Source: Chara braunii (Eukaryota > Streptophyta > Charophyceae > Charales > Characeae). From it: a stretch of 64,000 nucleotides of DNA. A program made the position numbers and the translations under genes. The stretch spans positions 829,692-893,691 of the forward strand of contig BFEA01000204.1 in NCBI GenBank assembly GCA_003427395.1. The letters are read 5' to 3'. Every line of letters starts with the position of its first letter. Within the stretch, counting starts at the first letter, position 1. Below the pieces are notes generated by a model. That model had not been told where the DNA came from, ran no database searches, and saw only the letters and a program-made list of their open reading frames with translations. Positions 1 through 10,822 of this stretch are shown here, piece after piece.

Positions 1-112
1 CTCTGGGGGAGCGCAGCAAGACCCCACTATCAAAAAAATAAAAAATAAAAATTCTGCTGTTTTTTTGCATCGCCCGGGTTCGCCAGCCGTCGGCCCATTT
101 TTCGTCGCCCGG

Positions 113-160
113 TTTCTTCTTCTTCTTCTTCTTCTTCTTCTTCTTCTTCTTCTTCTTCTT
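113..160. repeat. (TTC)n microsatellite, tail of LINE-1
   Basis: About 16 uninterrupted TTC units. On the minus strand this is a (GAA)n tract just downstream of the LINE-1 3' module. Other copies of that module end in poly(A) or oligo(A) here, so the tract probably replaced or grew from the retrotransposition tail. Confidence 0.85.
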
Positions 161-400
161 TTTATTAATAAAAACAGGTCCTTATGGCCCTGGCTCCATT
201 TCCATTCTGGGGAGCATCAGTCCGGTTTCTATTCCACCAGCAAGTCAGAATAAAATGTTACATCAGGGCAGACACTCACGCTTCCTTCCGTCTGGCCGAA
301 GGACCCCTGAACAGCATTGATTACTCCATCATCGTGGAGGATTGTCCGTCAGCTTGCCTTGCTTCCACCTTTCCTCTCAGGCCCACATCATGAGCCTGTC
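161..400 (-). repeat. LINE 3' module, copy 1
   Basis: A block of about 220 bp between the end of LINE-1 ORF2 and the simple-repeat tail. Recognisable pieces are the complement of GCAAGCTGAC, of AAGGAAGCGTG and of CCGGACTGATG. The same block recurs near 18,890-19,085, 20,276-20,450 and, inverted, 21,365-21,552, each time next to an A- or T-rich tract. It is best read as the LINE family's 3' untranslated region. Confidence 0.7.
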
Positions 401-471
401 AGGTAAAAATAAAGAACAAGAAAGGTAAAAGAAGCTACGTAGGATGCACAAACGGAAATCGGCCTTCAATA

Positions 472-2485
472 TTATGTGACCAGTGATGGATCTTGTCTGT
501 CTGCTGGCTGGGAACTCTGCCTTCTCCACCCTGCTTCTGCGTTGTGCCAGTCTTTCCACCGTATACAAAGGTCCTTTATCTCTGCGACTTTGCCCCCTGC
601 GAGCCACACCTTAGTGAATTTTGCCTTGATTCTTCTCTGTTGCTCTTTGTCATCTGGCATGGAGTGTCTCGTCTTATGACACTTGCAGACAATCTCAGCT
701 TGGATCGAAGTCCTCGTCTCCGCCCATACCTTCTCCCTTGGAGTTGATAGTCCCTCGATGGTTCTGTAGCACCTTTCCTTCCATATGGACCACATCGTTA
801 CCTTTCTGATCATTCCGAACCATGCTCTCTCTGTCTTATGGAATTGAGCTGGGATGTTAGTCCATAGAAGAAGTTGGATGGGGTGCTCAGGGAGTGGGGT
901 CGAGAAGAGGGAATCCCAGAGATCCAAGGCCCTCGCCCAGTATTCCGTCGCCTCTCTACAGCGTACCAATGTAGCAAATCTTCTGGTTCATTTTCTGAGC
1001 ATACCGCACATAAATCTGAACTGTCGGGGTCGTTCTTACTTCTTCTGGTATGCAGCCACTGATTAACTGGTAGAGCCACGTAAGAGATGACCCATTGGAG
1101 GCTTCTGATTTTGACCAGACGGATTGATTTAAATTTTTTCCATGGTATTTGTGGGATCAAACTAGCGTCCTGGCCTAATAATTTCTGCCATCTATTCTTG
1201 ATCGTTGGGTCAGGATCCTTTGACTGTGTGTTCCTAGATGGGGACATCCGTTTTGAAACTTCCGCTTCTATCTGGAGTCCAAGCCCACTCTGCTGGATCA
1301 AATTCCAGATCTTGAATCGCGGTATCTATTCTAAAAATTGTTTTTGGCCACGATCCCAACACTCTTACTTTTCTGAGAACAAAAGGGTTTAGGACTGTTC
1401 TTTCCACCTCCTCATTCAGGATATATGGGAGGCCTTGCGTGGAGGGGGTAATTGGAAAAGAGGTAAACACAGCCAGGGTATCCGATCCTTGTTGTTTATG
1501 GGAGAATTGATATGCCTTTGAGGGGGTTAAATCCTGCACCCTCACCCCTCATTCACCCGATTTCCAGGTTGAGGTTTCACTCAACAGCTCCTTCCAACCT
1601 TCTGGAATGCAGTTAATGATGGATTGTAAGTTCTCGTCTCGTCGGTGACATCCTTTGAGCTGGGAGGCCAGTTCCTGTTGTGTCACCCAGTCCTTTTTCT
1701 CCTCATTCCACAGATGGCTCACTTTCCAAACTCCATGTTTGATCCACGATAGCCATCTCCTGCCTCTAGGTTTAAGGGATAGTTGGTGATCACTTTCGTC
1801 TCTCACCCACGGATTACCAAATAGGGGTTGCCTCAATATCTCATCTTTGGATTTGGGTCTACCCACCTTCTTCGGCATGACTTCCCACCATATCCTTAGC
1901 AATGTAGTCCAATACGGTGTGGGGGGCTGGGTTTCATTTGGACCGACTCCTCTTCTCTGATTTCTGCGCCCTGTGCTTGGGCTCCATTCCTTGGTCATTA
2001 CCCAGAACAGACCGGACATGTTTGTTGGTGAGGCTATCGGTGGTAGGCCCCTGATGCTGTCCAATGTCGTGCCAGGTTTAGTGAGAAGTTTGACTATCCA
2101 TTTAACTTGTAAGGCTTTGGTTTCCTGTTTAGGGTCTATGATACCAAGACCTCCTCTGGATGGTTCCCTTGTGATGTGGTGCCAGGCTATCTTTCGTATA
2201 CAGTTCTCTTTGTTGGGGTCTCCTGACCACAAGTAAGCTCTTGCTTTGCGGTTAAGTTCCTTGATTGTATGGTCCGAAACAGTCCAGATTGACGCTATAT
2301 ACCACATCATTGAAAAAATAGATGTGTTGATGGCAAGTGCTCGGCCCAACAGTGATGTGAATGTGTTACCCCATCTGCCTAGTTTGTTAATTTGTTTATG
2401 GGTATATTTTGGGCCATTTGAGGGGCAAAGCCTTCTTTAGTCAACAGTATGCCTAGATATCGCGTAGGGGTCTCCAGTGTCTCTG
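472..2485 (-). pseudogene. LINE-1 ORF2, C-terminal half (broken)
   Basis: Three overlapping reading frames on the minus strand (2,349-1,549, 1,545-810 and 969-472) together match the 764-residue C-terminal block of LINE-4, so at least two frameshifts separate them. Shared landmarks are GRALAINTSIFSMMWYIASIW near the start, a Cys-x2-Cys followed by His (CAVCSENEPEDLLH), and WKERC..TIEG near the end. This is the post-RT part of an L1-type ORF2 with a zf-RVT-like knuckle, thought in this class to help bind template RNA. A minisatellite separates it from its RT half. Confidence 0.8.
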
Positions 2486-2489
2486 TCTT

Positions 2490-3384
2490 TGTCTTTTGTT
2501 GACCCTTTCATATTTGGTCTCATCCAATGTCCTCGGCCTCTTTCTTAGGCTTCCATACTCATTCTTATACAGTTTCTTATGGTCATTTTGCTAGGCCCCT
2601 TCGAGTCCTTCTCAAGCAATTTCTTCAGTCTGGCCTGCTAGCTTCCTCAGTCCTTTTCCTAGGCAGTTTCGTATACGATTCTTCTTGGTCATTCCGACAA
2701 GCTTCCCTTGGTATGTTATCATGCAATCTCTCAAAGGAAAAAAAATTGCCAACCCTTTCTCAAGTCCGAGCTCATTCAATCTTTGCATGCATTTCTTCCG
2801 GGACATCTTGCCAGGCCTTTCTCAAACCCAGGCTCAATGAATTTCCCATCCATTTCTCTCTGGTGTCTTGCAACGGTCTTTCTCAAGCCCAAGCTTAATC
2901 ACTTTTACACACATTTTTCTCCTGGCGTCTTGCCAGGCCTTTCTCAAGTTCGGGCTCAATCCATTTCTCTTTGGCCTCTTGCCAGACCTTTCTTAAGCCC
3001 AAGCTTAATCATCGTCACATACATTTCTCTCCTGGTGTTTTGCCATACCTTTCTCAAGTTTGGGCTCAATCCATTTCTCTCTGGCATCTTGCCAGGCCTT
3101 TCTCAAGCCCAAGCTTAATCACTTTCACATATATTTCTCTCCTGGCGTCTTGCCAGGCCTTTCTCAAGTTCGGGCTCAATCCATTTCTCTCTAGCATCTT
3201 GCTAGACCTCTCTCAAGCCCAAGCTCAATCACTTTCTCTTTGGCGTCTTGCCAGACCTTTCTCAAGCCCAAGCTCACATATATTTTTCTTTGGCGTCTTG
3301 CCAAACTTTCTCAAGCCCAGACTCAATTCATTCCCACATACATTTCTTTTTGGCGTCTTGCCAGGCCTTTCTCAAGTCCAAGTC
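2490..3384. repeat. Minisatellite inserted in the LINE-1 RT ORF
   Basis: About 15 degenerate units built on cttgccaggcctttctcaag followed by a variable stretch. Complete units alternate between roughly 49 bp and 60-61 bp. The LINE-1 protein is readable right up to both sides (RT ending at EADMTW, C-terminal half resuming at TRYLG), so this block was added inside the element. Long plus-strand frames across it are repeat translations, not genes. Confidence 0.85.
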
Positions 3385-4560
3385 ATGTCTGCCTCGGGGC
3401 CTTGAAGTTGGGGAACCTCCTCATCCAATAGCCACCAGCCGATTGTTTTCTTCCAATTGATCTTCATTTCTGATGTCAGTCTAAAAGCTTTCATTGCTCT
3501 TACTAATGCGCTGAACGATGAGTCTGACGTTCTTATGAGGACCGTGAGGTCATCCGCAAGCATTATTACTGTCGGGAATTGTAGGTGATGGGTTGTTCCT
3601 ACATTGACCTCTGGCAGCCTGTGTATGGAAGGATCTTTACGTAGGAATGAGGTTATCGCTTCCATCATGAAGAGGAAGATTGGGGGGGCTAGCGGGTCTC
3701 CTTGGCGGACTGATCGAGAAATAGGGTACCGGTCAGATAGCAAGCCATTGACTTGGACGCATCCTATGGCGTCATTGTACAAAATACGCACCCACTTCCT
3801 AAATTTTGGGCCCACTCCCATCTTTTCCATGCTTGCATTAAGAAAGGCCCAGTTGACCTGGTCGTAGGCCTTTTCAAAATCGAAGAAAATAATTGTTGTG
3901 TTTATCCTTTTTTCTCTGACTTTGTTGGCCGCTTCGTTGAGGGTCAGTGCGTTGTCCAAGATGTACCTTCCAGGGATGAAGCCTGTTTGGTCTATATGAA
4001 AACATTTGTCTGTCAGGTCTAAGATTCGCAAGGCCAGAGTTTTGACTAGGATCTTATAAGGAAGGGTTAGAAGCGAGATGGGTCTATAGTTCTTGATATC
4101 TTCTTTCGCCCCTTTTTTGTACAACAATGTGACTACGTTGCTGCTCAGTAGATTTCCCAGTCCCACCCAGATCGCCCCCTAAGAGTGACCATAATTTTTC
4201 CCATAATTCTTTTGTCAGCTCGTCGATTCCTGGTGACTTATTGTTGTTCATACTTTGGACAGCACCTTGCAGTTCTTCCAAGGTGATGGGCTTGTCCAGA
4301 GCTTCTGCTTGTTCCTGAGATATAGTTTATTCCAGGTATTGTAGCATCCTAGTCCGTGCCTCTCTGGTGCTGGGCGGAGTAGGCATAAGGGTCCTCGTTT
4401 GATAAAGCTCTTCATAGCATTCCTTTGCTACGTTCAACATTCCTTCACTGTCTATCACTATTTCAGCTGGACTTGAGAGGGTTTTCAGACTTTCTATCAC
4501 GTAAGCCCTTGAGTTTGCTTTGATTCTTGCGAAGAAGTGTTTTGACATTGATTCACTTAG
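3385..4560 (-). pseudogene. LINE-1 ORF2, reverse transcriptase part (broken)
   Basis: A minus-strand frame from 4,166 carries the non-LTR RT signature blocks in order: KNYRPISLL, TGFIPGR, FFDFEKAYDQVNW, RQGDPLAP and the catalytic LADDL at about 3,549-3,560 (LADD here, FADD in LINE-4). Upstream frames at 4,548-4,327 (IKANSRA linker) and 4,281-4,084 (NNNKSPGIDELTKE) are in other frames, showing frameshifts. RT makes cDNA at the nicked target. The reading frame ends artificially at the minisatellite junction near 3,380. Confidence 0.85.
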
Positions 4561-4626
4561 CTCGTATTAATTCATTATGGTTCTTATTTGTAGTCCCTTC
4601 AATTCCCACCATCTCCACATAGTGAG

Positions 4627-5078
4627 GTCTGACAGAAGGGAGGAGAAGGTTGAGCCGAAGAAGAAGGGGCTAGGGATTGGTGATTACGTACCTGTGATTG
4701 CTGCACTGGAGCGAAGTGAAGCGAACGAGGAGCCTCATCAACAGAACGTTGAGTGAGTGAAGTGCATCGCCCCCCTAAGCCCTGTATTGTTTGCTGAAGT
4801 GTCCTGGTGATTGGTACCTTCCACATCCTAGTGTTGCCGCTGCTGAGCTGGTCCAAGTCTTGTGACATACACGATTTTCTTGAGTCTAGTATCCAGTAAG
4901 CATCGTTAAAAAAAGGAAAAGGAGAAAAGGCGGATACAGTTCGGAGTAGGAGAAAGGCAGTGGACACTGTGAGGAGGACACTAAGCAAACAGCAAGAGTC
5001 AGACCCACTCTAGCCGAAGTACTAAGTAGAGTTAGAAGAGGTTAGTCAACGTGGTGAGGGGGTGGAGGCCACTTACCT
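4627..5078 (+). other. Gypsy-1 leader or 5' LTR remnant
   Basis: Non-coding sequence between the truncated LINE-1 and Gypsy-1 gag. I could not find a matching 3' copy or a clear primer-binding site, so an LTR call is tentative. An exact splice-donor consensus (AGGTAAGT, minus strand) sits at 5,071-5,078. Confidence 0.3.
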
Positions 5079-6554
5079 GTGCCCTTTGCCGCCATGAATG
5101 ACTACCCTGTGTTCACGGTTTTGACCATGTCTGTACTTTGGGCCCCACTGTTTCGTTTTCTCTTTCCTCTTGGCTTCCAACGTACCTCTTCCTGTTACAC
5201 AACAATGAGATTTGGAAAGTCAACGCAGGTGCATTCAACCAAGGAGCAGGCAGAAATAGACCGCCGACTGGCAGAGAAAGAAAAAGAGAAAGAGGAAAAA
5301 ATAAAGAAAAAGGAGGAAGTGAAGAAAAAGTTGCAAGAAGAAAAACAACAGATGAAGGAGGTTCAGGAGAAGGAGGGGGCCATGAAAGAAAAGGAGAGAA
5401 GGATCATGGAGGAGTTGAAGGCAATAGAAGAAGAAGAAGAAGAAAAAGAAGAAGAAGAAGAAGAAGATGAAGATGATGATGAAGAAAAAGAAGAAGAAGA
5501 AGAAGAAGAAGAAGAAGAAGAACAGAGGTTGGAAAGAAGGAGAGACCAACTGCGACAAGAGCAGGCTGAGAGCAGCCAAGCGGGCGACATTCGGACGTGA
5601 CAGTTCGAAGCAATGGAGTGGGTAGGCCAGTTCGGGTTTCGGGAGGAGTTGCCAACAGAGAGTAAGGAGGAGAAAGAAGCTTTCCTTGGTCCAATACTCG
5701 CAATGAACACGTATTGAGGATTTCTTCAGGGCCCTTAGAGAGAGATTTGAAGATAAGAACATGGCCCGTAGTACAAAATCCTTGATTCTCAACATGACCG
5801 CAAGTGGAAGAGGGCACGATGGACGAATTGTTGCAATGCCCAGACCATGGACTGACACCTACACAAATATTGAATAGCTTTGCGAGAGCACTCCCAGAAC
5901 CCCTGAAAACACTGTTATATTCCCGAACAAAGGAAGAGGGAATGACCTACGAGAAGTTCAGCAAGATCGCGGCGGATCATGCTGGTTTCCTGCAGGAGGC
6001 AAAATATTGTCATTATTGGAAGGATCTGCAGGCTGGTAAGAAATGGAAAGATAGGACAATCTCAGGTAATATAGTAGGAAAAGACAATCTTCTGGTCACC
6101 TTCGAAGAAGGAGGAGTAGAATCACTCACCTATGACCAAATAGACTACGGATTAGAAGAAGATACCAATAGTCACTTAGCTAGGGGGGGGGGTCTATGCG
6201 GCTGTTGCAGCCCCCGGGGGAGAGCGACAAGGAGGAAGAGGCCGTGGAAGAGGAAGAGGAGGGCGCGGTCGTGGTGGAGGAAGAGGACCCGCTGCCCAGA
6301 GGCGTAGTGGTGAGGGTAGCTACTATGTGGGAGGAAGGGAAAATGGTCCCTCGCAAGGTGGTAGAGGTTCCAACTCCACAGGGGGTAGAGGTACAGGTAG
6401 TTATGGGCACCTGTATCCAGCGCTTCCCGGAATTCCTATAGGCAAACCGTGGGAGCAGATGGGGGTCATTGGACAGTGTTTTAAATGTGGTGACCCCGAC
6501 CACATTGTTCCCTTTTGTCCTGATTATAGGTACCCAAAAGGGAACAGCCAGTAA
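5079..6554 (+). pseudogene. Gypsy-1 gag (broken) with glutamate-rich coil and CCHC knuckle
   Basis: The first frame (5,079-5,600) has a hydrophobic start, then a long Lys/Glu coiled coil, then near-pure Glu encoded by (GAA)n at about 5,427-5,522. After several stops, 5,804-6,307 carries a capsid-like stretch (ALPEPLKTLLYSRTKEEG...). A further shifted frame (6,327-6,554) ends in an intact CCHC knuckle, CFKCGDPDHIVPFC (C-x2-C-x4-H-x4-C), at about 6,480. Gag packages the element's RNA. At least two frameshifts and several stops inactivate it. Confidence 0.75.
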
Positions 6555-6622
6555 AGGTAGCAGTTGCCTTTACAGGGACTCGGGATGCAAGCAGACTGCT
6601 ATCCTTCCATCCAGAGATCCCA

Positions 6623-7087
6623 ATGGCAAAGACTGAGACGATGATAGGCCCCCACCTAGCTAGCTGTCCGAAAGTTGCTTGTGTCAGGACATCTCTAGGT
6701 GGTTCCCTCGCAAGCATAGGTGATGAACTGATCGCTCGTCGTCGTGCTTGGGCCGAGATGAAGAAGAAAAAAGGACAGTTATTAATTGCATATGTAGAGA
6801 TTACAGGAGTTAGGGTAGGCGCACTAGTGGACACTGGGTCAACACGCAGCTATATCAGTAAGAAAGGTTTGCAGAAGCTGAGGTTAGGGCTTAATGTTCA
6901 GAAGTTAGAACAGCCCGTCGTAAGTAAGTTAGCCGATAATAGGGAGATGATTGTAGATAGCTACGTCGAGGGGGTTAGGGCATACTTCCGGTTGGAGGCA
7001 GGGGGTAAGGTGGAACGTATTCTGCACTCCCTGACACTCTTAGTGGAGGACAGTCTCCCCTTTGACCTGATATTAGGAACTGACTAG
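6623..7087 (+). pseudogene. Gypsy-1 aspartic protease
   Basis: A 154-residue open frame with the retroviral-type active site DTGS at residues 70-73 (ALVDTGSTRSYISKKGL), and FDLILGTD at the end, the second conserved block of this fold. It would cleave the Gag-Pol polyprotein. The frame closes at a TAG right after LGTD where the family usually continues with W and the linker to RT, so the polyprotein is interrupted. Confidence 0.8.
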
Positions 7088-7114
7088 GGCGAAGCCGCGG
7101 ATGCAGACATCAAA

Positions 7115-7351
7115 TTGGGTGAGCATGAGTGTTATCTTCCCAGCCCCAAAGGTGGGAAAAATAAGGTACATTTGTTTCATGCATCCGGTGCAGAGAGTAA
7201 CTTAGCCCATTATTGCATAAGTGCCCCTGCATTTACCCGACATGTGGCCAAGAACGGCCTTGCGGATCAGGTATTTGTTGCGTATGTGCGCCCGATGAAT
7301 GAAGAAGAAAGAAAGGTAAAACTTTTTTCCCCGAAATACAAAAACTATTGA
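7115..7351 (+). pseudogene. Gypsy-1 protease-RT linker
   Basis: A 78-residue frame between the protease and RT frames. Its composition fits the connecting region of a pol polyprotein and it ends one frame away from the RT start. No motif was recognised; assigned by position. Confidence 0.5.
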
Positions 7352-7910
7352 GTGAGTTTGCAGACGTGGGAAAAGCCCCGAGTGGAGTGGTCGAGAGAGA
7401 GATCAAGCACATGATCGATCTTGAACCCGGTAGTACAATACCCAAGGGCCCGATCTATAGAATGTCTCCCAAGGAATTGTACGAACTGCAAAAGCAGTTA
7501 GATGAGTTGTTAGAGAAGGGGTGGATTAGACCAAGTTCTTCACCATTCGGTACCCTGGTGCTGTTTGTGCCGAAGAAGGGCGGCGAACTGCGCATGTGCA
7601 AAGACTACAGGGGGCTCAATGCTATAAGTGTGAAAAATGCAGAACCGTTGCCTAGGATAGACGACCTGTTGGATAGGGTGCAAGGTTGCAAGTACTTTCT
7701 GAAAATCGACTTGAAATTTGGCTACCATCAGATTGAGGTAAAGCCCTAAGACCAGCATAAGATGGCTTTCCAGACTAGGTACGGACACTACGAGTTTGTT
7801 GTTGACTACTTGGATGACTACTTGGATGATATCCTGATTTTTAGTAAGAGTTTGAGCGAACACAATGAGAACCTTCGAATTGTGCTAAGTAAGTTGCGAG
7901 AAGGGAACTT
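7348..7910 (+). pseudogene. Gypsy-1 reverse transcriptase, core deleted
   Basis: The N-terminal RT blocks are clear: [45 protein letters not shown] and [12 protein letters not shown] stop follows at 7,747-7,749. In the continuing frame, YGHYEFVV runs straight into a doubled DYLDDYLDD at about 7,804-7,830. The segment that normally joins the YEF block to the catalytic YLDD motif (roughly 25-30 residues) is gone, and the YLDD core looks locally duplicated. This RT cannot be active. Confidence 0.85.
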
Positions 7911-8127
7911 ATAAGATTAACCCCAAGAAGTGTGAATGGGCGAAGGGTCGGGTTTTCTACCTTGGACATATGGTAGATGGTGATGAAATTGAACCGGAAG
8001 ACGCTAAGATTGCAGCCATAAGAGACCACGTACTCTGACGGAACTGCCTTCGTTCCTTGGTCTGGCCAACTATTACTACAAGCTCGTTCGGAACTTTACG
8101 GTAATCGCTGCCCTATTACACAGTCTG

Positions 8128-8793
8128 TTGAAGAAAAAAACTATTTGGAAATGGGATCAGGACTGCACTTCGTCCTTTAAGCGTCTAAAGAAGTGTCTGA
8201 TTAACTATCCGGTGTTGAAAGCAAATCCATCTTTGCCTTTTATAGTGACAACTGACGCCAGTCAGTACGGGATAAGGGTCGTACTCCAGCAAGATGGTGG
8301 CAAGGGGTACAGGCCAGTTGAATATACTTTTTGTCGACTGCCTAGTGAGAAGGTCACTGCTTCCACGTACGAAAGACAGTTGTTTGCTCTCCGGGAAGCT
8401 CTGAGTCACTGGCGACACTATCTACTAGGACGCCACTTCAAGGTGTATTCTGATCATGAGACACTTTGGTGGCTTAAAATGCAGGCCCGTATGACACCTA
8501 AACTGACTAGGTGGGCCGCTAAGATTGATCAGTTTGACTTCAAGTTGAAGCAAATGCAAGCACCGAATTACAAGAGGAAATTAAGTCTGCCTACTGCACC
8601 ACACGAAGTCCCGGACTACAAGGTGCACAGGGACTGCTGTTTGAGAAAACAGACGTCCATGATCGATTATGCGTTCCGAACAGCGAAGAAGTCCGCAGCG
8701 TCATACTTGGGGAAAACCATGACACCGAGGGGCACTTCAGATGGAGGAAGACTTATGCAAACCTCCTACGCTCCTACACGTGGCCGGGAATGA
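8128..8793 (+). pseudogene. Gypsy-1 RNase H domain
   Basis: A 221-residue frame with the Ty3-type RNase H pattern: TTDASQYG (first Asp), YERQLFALREAL (Glu) and KVYSDHETLWWL (second Asp). It removes the RNA strand during reverse transcription. After NYK the family's VADALSR-like tether is missing and the frame drifts, so a deletion likely joins RNase H to integrase. Confidence 0.8.
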
Positions 8794-9548
8794 AGCATGA
8801 CTGCATTTCCTACGTGCAAGGTTGTCAGGTATGTCAGAGGAACAGGAGTTCCACACAACCTTCCCTTGGATTGCTCAAACCGCTGCTTATACCGTCGGGA
8901 CCCGTGGATTCTGTGTCTATAGACTTTATGGACACTAAGATAAAAAGCAGAAATGGAAAGAGTCAAGTTATGGTGGTGGTAGACCGGTTTACTAAGTTTG
9001 TTGTGTTCGTTCCAATCCCCGCAGAAGCAAGAACTGATCTGGTGATCGGGGAGTTCTTTAATCATTGGGTAAAAGATTTTGGGCATCCCTTGACTATTGT
9101 AAGTGACAGGGATTTGCGGTTCACAGGTGAACAATGGCAGCAACTGGTGAAGGTATATGGGTCCAAATTGACTATGTCCTCAGGTAGACACCCTGAGACG
9201 AATGGACATACCGAGCAGATGAACAAGCTGCTGCAGCAAGTGTTGCGCATGTACATCCGGCCAGATCAGATTGACTGGGATGAACATCTGCCGAAGGTTG
9301 CAAGTGCCTATAATAACTTTGTGCATCTAGCTACTTCTAGAACACCGACTGAACTGCATCTTGGATGGCGCCCTCGTAGATCCATTAATTGTTTGAACCC
9401 TGATCAAGTGCAAAGACTTCCGCCAGGGACTAGGGAATTTGCTATTCGGTATCAGAAAGACCTAGAAAAGGTTAAAGAGAACATTCGTAAGGCACAACAT
9501 CAGAAGAACAGGCTAATAAGCACCGCAGGCCCTCGCAATTTGCTGTAG
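8790..9548 (+). pseudogene. Gypsy-1 integrase catalytic core
   Basis: A 252-residue frame. CISYVQGCQVCQ is the Cys half of the HHCC zinc module; the His half is not in this frame. The core shows D45 (IDFMDT), D106 (SDRDL) and E142 (GHTEQ), with exactly 35 residues between the last two, the DD35E triad of retroviral integrases. Conserved LHLGWRPRR-type sequence follows. The catalytic core looks intact, and the frame closes at a TAG just before the C-terminal domain. Confidence 0.85.
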
Positions 9549-9553
9549 GAGAC

Positions 9554-9886
9554 TTGGTCTACGTAAAGTCAAAAAAAATTCTCCCTGAGGAGAACATTTC
9601 CCAGAAATTGTTGCCTGCTTATAGAGGACCGTGGCAGATTCTTGATGTGATTGGTGATGTGGATGGTCCTTCATATGTTGTTGAGATTCCTCCACACTTG
9701 CACACGTATCCGGTGTTTCACGCCTCAAAGTTATTGCCTTGCGTTAGTAACGACATGTTTCCATCACGCAGATCTATGATTCCCCCTGATATGGATGGTA
9801 AGTATGGTGTGGATAGGATCGTTGGGAAAGATGTTTACATATCTGGGTGCAGGGGTAGACCACAACGACAGTATAAGGTTATGTGA
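9554..9886 (+). pseudogene. Gypsy-1 integrase C-terminus with chromodomain-like tail
   Basis: It begins VYVKSKK and contains LLPAYRGPWQILDVIG and HLHTYPVFHASKLLP, the GPY/F-type module of Ty3/gypsy integrases. The end, VDRIVGKDVYISGCRGRPQRQYKV, has the spacing of a chromodomain start and stops before the usual W-x-G core. Such domains direct integration to chromatin. The same module occurs in Gypsy-2 at 58,176-58,520. Confidence 0.75.
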
Positions 9887-10340
9887 GGATATGGGTCCTC
9901 GGCAGGCCTAAGGGCCCTCTTACAACAGATGTGCCCGCCTTAAGCGCAGCGTACTGGGGCCTACCGGAAGCTTCTGGGCAGAGGCCCAGGCCAGCCAGGC
10001 CGCCGAGAGAGGCAGGCTCTTTCCTTATAGGAAAGAGCTCGCTGGCTGGCCATTCATTCGGGCACTTGCATGCTAGCGGCAGCGCTGCTGGAGCGAACAC
10101 GCGCTGGCTGTAGCTGGCACTGAGAGGCAAGGTGCTACCGCGTGCGGTCGTGCAGGCAGTTGGGCGCTGCTGAGGGCAGCGCCATAGCCCAGCCTCCATA
10201 GCCGGATGGGCTTGGACTACAGTGAGGCACAGGGGTGGTCTTCGGGTGTACAGAGGGAAGACGTGGGAGTAAGACAGGGGAGAGAGAGAAGGATGATGAT
10301 GATGATGATGTGAGGGCACATACCTGGTATTGGCGATGGT
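9887..10340. other. Non-coding, possible Gypsy-1 3' region
   Basis: GC-rich sequence without a convincing gene. A donor-like acatacct (minus-strand AGGTATGT) lies at 10,318-10,325, just before the tandem duplication. Confidence 0.4.
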
Positions 10341-10822
10341 CTGCGATGGGCGACATCTTCAAGTACTTCGTGGGCTGCTGACCTCAACAGTTGCATCGTC
10401 AATTAGTAGGCAGACTGTAGCTGTGTAGGGAGTAGGGAGTAGGCTGGGCGCTGAGCGCCAAGTAGGAGATAGGGCCTGGACACTCGTGTTGGTGGTGGTG
10501 AGAGCCATCTCTCATTGACATTGGTTTTCAGTGTTACGATTCTTCATTGGTGTTATATTGGAGCATTTCTGCTTTCGGGATAGGTCTGCTATGGGCGACA
10601 TCTTCAAGTACTTTGTGGGCTGCTAACCTCAACAGTTGCATCGTCAATTAGTAGGCAGACTGTAGCTGTGTAGGGAGTAGGCTGGGCACCGAGCGCCAAG
10701 TAGGAGATGGGGCCTCGACACTCATGTTGGTGGTGGCGAGAGCCATCTCTCATTGACATTGGTTTTCAGTGTTACGATTCTTCATTGGTGTTATATTGGT
10801 GCATTTCTGCTTTCGGGATACA
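10341..10822. repeat. Tandem duplication of a ~241-bp unit
   Basis: Two nearly identical copies meet at about 10,581. Both contain gggcgacatcttcaagtact, then gtcaattagtaggcagactg, then cattggttttcagtgttacg. They differ by a few substitutions and one short extra gggagtag in copy 1, so the duplication is recent relative to the rest. Confidence 0.9.

Larger units (their letters stand above)
113..4626 (-). mobile_element. LINE-1: 5'-truncated L1-like non-LTR retrotransposon
   Basis: Read on the minus strand, this holds the linker before the RT, the reverse transcriptase, a long C-terminal region with a zinc-knuckle-like motif, a 3' module and a simple-repeat tail. It aligns by eye with LINE-4 at 22.2-26.7 kb until about 4,626, where similarity stops and Gypsy-1 leader sequence begins. 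The endonuclease and ORF1 are missing. Frameshifts and a minisatellite insertion at about 2,490-3,384 make it non-functional. Confidence 0.85.
4627..9886 (+). mobile_element. Gypsy-1: inactivated chromovirus-like Ty3/gypsy retrotransposon
   Basis: The plus strand carries gag, CCHC knuckle, aspartic protease, RT, RNase H, integrase and an integrase C-terminus with chromodomain-like tail, in canonical Ty3/gypsy order. Stops and deletions break gag, RT and the RNase H-integrase tether. The LTRs could not be delimited; the 3' LTR may lie in the non-coding 9.9-12.2 kb. Confidence 0.85.

Noticed and set aside
2527-3460. Overlapping plus-strand frames of 70-144 codons with ARPF..LSQ repeats
   Set aside because: They translate the minisatellite inserted in LINE-1 and have no independent support.
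5235-5858. Long Phe/Ser/Leu-rich minus-strand frames over the GAA tract
   Set aside because: They are antisense translations of (GAA)n within Gypsy-1 gag.
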